NCBI RefSeq assembly: GCF_048128805.1
Contig: NC_136017.1
Location: 3,384,867-3,448,866, forward strand
DNA: 64,000 bases
Origin: Centroberyx gerrardi
Taxonomy: Eukaryota > Chordata > Actinopteri > Beryciformes > Berycidae
Direction of reading: 5' to 3'
The notes below the pieces were generated by a model. That model searched no databases. It saw only the letters and a program-made list of their open reading frames with translations, and was not told the DNA's origin. The position numbers were made by a program, and so were the translations under genes. Each line of letters starts with the position of its first letter. The first letter of the stretch is position 1. Below, piece after piece: positions 62,046 through 64,000 of the stretch.

Positions 62046-63148
62046 GTAAGGTCCGGGGCTCCGCTCCGGCACGGCGGAGCGCAAAGTTGGGGGCTGGTTA
62101 TGCAGGACGGAGGCGCAGTTTGGAGAGCGGGCGAGCGGATAGTCAATTAGAGACAGCCGACCGGAGCCGATTTGGGCCAAAACGTATGAATGTAGAAGGT
62201 GTTAAAGTGGAGAGAGGAGGCTTAATTAGCGGATGAGTTGTTGTTCCAGCGGGATACATGCGGCTTCTGCGCCCCTTTGTGTCCACAGCGCCACACAAAA
62301 GCCGTGGGAAGTAAAGCCTGGATCATGGCTTGATGTTGGTACAGAGATGATGCAAATAGCCTGGCTTTATTTTTTATTTTATTTTTTTTTATCTGGGTGA
62401 TGTTTCCAGATTTAATCCCACAAGTGCAGTCGAAATGTCTCTACTGGAGCAGCCTGTATCCTGGGATGTGGTGCTGTGAATGAAAGTGTGACCTCCATAA
62501 GGCAAACAGCACACATCAGTTAGAGAAAAGCATCACTTGTATGCCTTAAAAAACACCTTATTCTTACAATTTACACCATATACTATGAATTGAGGTCATA
62601 AATGTTCATGTCAGGCTAAAAAACACAGCTGGGTAAAGTGAGTTTTATGTTTACTGCACCCCTGTCTACAGGTTATTGCTGCAAAATGCATCTGTCATTT
62701 CAAGGCTCCATACTGAAAAATCACTATAATATTCCCTATAATATGCCTATAGGGAGATATAGTGTGTCTGCGGCACTAAAAAGTGACTTTACAGTGGTCT
62801 TATGGCAATTTATAGTATTTTTATCTCCTGTGGTATTCCTATAATATTCCTATAATATCCCTATAGGGAGCTATAGTGTGTCTGTGCTGCTCAATACTGA
62901 GTTTATATGATGTTATTGTACTTTGTGGTGTTTTTATCTCCTATGATATGATTGCAGTATTCCTATAATAGTCTTATAGGGGCTTTTTGTGTCTTTGTCA
63001 AAAACCTTATAGTATTTAATCATATTTTTTCATCTCTTTTGGTGTTACTACAGGATTTCCTCTCTCTTTATCTATACTAGCTGCATGATATTCTGAAGTT
63101 TTTCAGTAACATTTGGTTTGCAGGAAATGGAGATTGAATTGTCACAAC

Positions 63149-63190
<42 letters not shown>

Positions 63191-64000
63191 GGTTTATTTG
63201 GATGCATATTATGCAACCGCCTCAGACTCATGATTCCTCTCAGCTTTGAATGAGACAAAGTTCTTCTGTTCTCTGTCAAAATCCCCCTAAATGTTTCCAA
63301 AGCAGAGAAATGACTCTTGTTATGGAGTGTGAGTTCAGCAGCTGCTCCAAAGGCTTTGATGGAGGAAAGCAAACATGCAAAGACTCACTTTAGCTTAATT
63401 ATTCTAATTTTGCGGTAATGTGTATTGGTATCCTTTGTTGCAACTATTATGGTTTGTTTACATTTTAGACAATTAGATGACACTCTTATTATCCAGACTA
63501 ACGTCCACTGAGTGCAATAGAAAAATAAGCTTCAATTCCTAAGCAACCATAGTGAGGAGGTCAAAGGTCAGCAGCCACAGTGAGTGGAGAGCCAGGAATA
63601 ACCAATAATGGAGCAGAGAAGCCCTGCTGAGACCTTATAAGACGAAATATCTTTTTCTGACATTGGAGCATCTGAAGGGTTTCACTCCAAAACACTGTAA
63701 ATCCATTTTGGAAAACGTTCAAAATCAACCAGTCAGTATTTGAAAATTTTTAAAAATGTGTTTTGTCAGCAAAGGTCTTCAGATGACTCATAAACTGAAT
63801 AATGACTCTGTTCTTCAACACCAGCAGTCATATTGCAATGACTTCAAATGTTGGATATATCATTTAGGAACAAAAGTGTTGCTTTTGGTTTCAAGGTTAT
63901 TTAGGAAGTGGATGTGTGATCAAACCAAGCAATATTAGTTAACAGTAATCTGATTGGAGGTTACACACTCTATGTAAAAGCAGATGCAGTTTGTATCTGT
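62046..64000 (+). other. Likely first intron of the gene starting at 61.8 kb
   Basis: A/T-rich, with no second exon recognised. It contains a degenerate tandem repeat of about 135-140 bp at 62720-63005, marked by CCTATAATATTCCTATAATA and CTATAGGGAGCTATAGTG. It also has a (GT)n microsatellite at 63152-63189. The rest holds nothing that I can name. Confidence 0.45.

Noticed and set aside
61733..62236. 167-codon frame as the coding region of the gene at 61.8 kb
   Set aside because: It starts inside a (GT)n microsatellite and reads straight through the strong donor at 62045. Its Arg/Lys-rich content reflects GAGG and GAAAAG runs. A 5' UTR exon is more likely.
1..64000. tRNA, rRNA or classical snRNA genes
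   Set aside because: I looked for cloverleaf-like and conserved rRNA strings while reading and saw none. A tRNAscan/Rfam run would be decisive.

Overview
The window is vertebrate nuclear DNA, almost certainly from a spiny-rayed teleost fish. The evidence is long GT-AG introns, CpG-rich first exons, many microsatellites, and dense small hAT-type elements with intact 8-bp target duplications. Almost all open frames are non-coding. The real genes had to be assembled by hand from exons using splice sites, reading phase and family conservation.

Layout. (1) 0.8-5.5 kb, plus strand: a two-exon bHLH gene of the scleraxis/paraxis group (187 aa, best match scleraxis), with a satellite-filled intron and a long 3' UTR. 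(2) 7.1-20.1 kb, minus strand: bzw1 (eIF5-mimic protein, 419 aa), one non-coding and 11 coding exons. (3) 20.1-24.8 kb: intergenic, with a 23-bp minisatellite and two decayed pieces of AOX/XDH-family genes. One is a degenerate copy of exon 8 (minus strand). The other is the last three exons of a paralogue on the plus strand, lying tail to tail with the intact gene. (4) 24.8-56.4 kb, minus strand: a complete 35-exon aldehyde oxidase gene. The exons sum to 4,011 bp (1,336 aa plus stop) with every phase consistent, and the residue at the XDH substrate glutamate is valine, as in aldehyde oxidases. (5) 56.4-61.8 kb: intergenic repeats, including two copies of a long-terminal-inverted-repeat element. 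(6) 61.8-62.05 kb, plus strand: a probable CpG-type promoter and 5' non-coding exon, with a consensus CRE and a strong splice donor, for a gene that continues beyond the window.

The AOX-to-BZW1 order and orientation match human 2q33, from family knowledge. The scleraxis-like gene is not a neighbour there. The genes do not form an operon or pathway: one is a developmental transcription factor, one a translation-initiation regulator, one a molybdo-flavoenzyme.

I did not find a new biological system. The most interesting observations are the AOX relics in two orientations, splice acceptors built from microsatellites (aox exons 17 and 31, bzw1 exon 3), a GC-AG first intron in aox, large sense-strand polypyrimidine blocks in four aox introns, and two exactly 367-bp hAT elements with perfect target duplications in bzw1 and aox introns.
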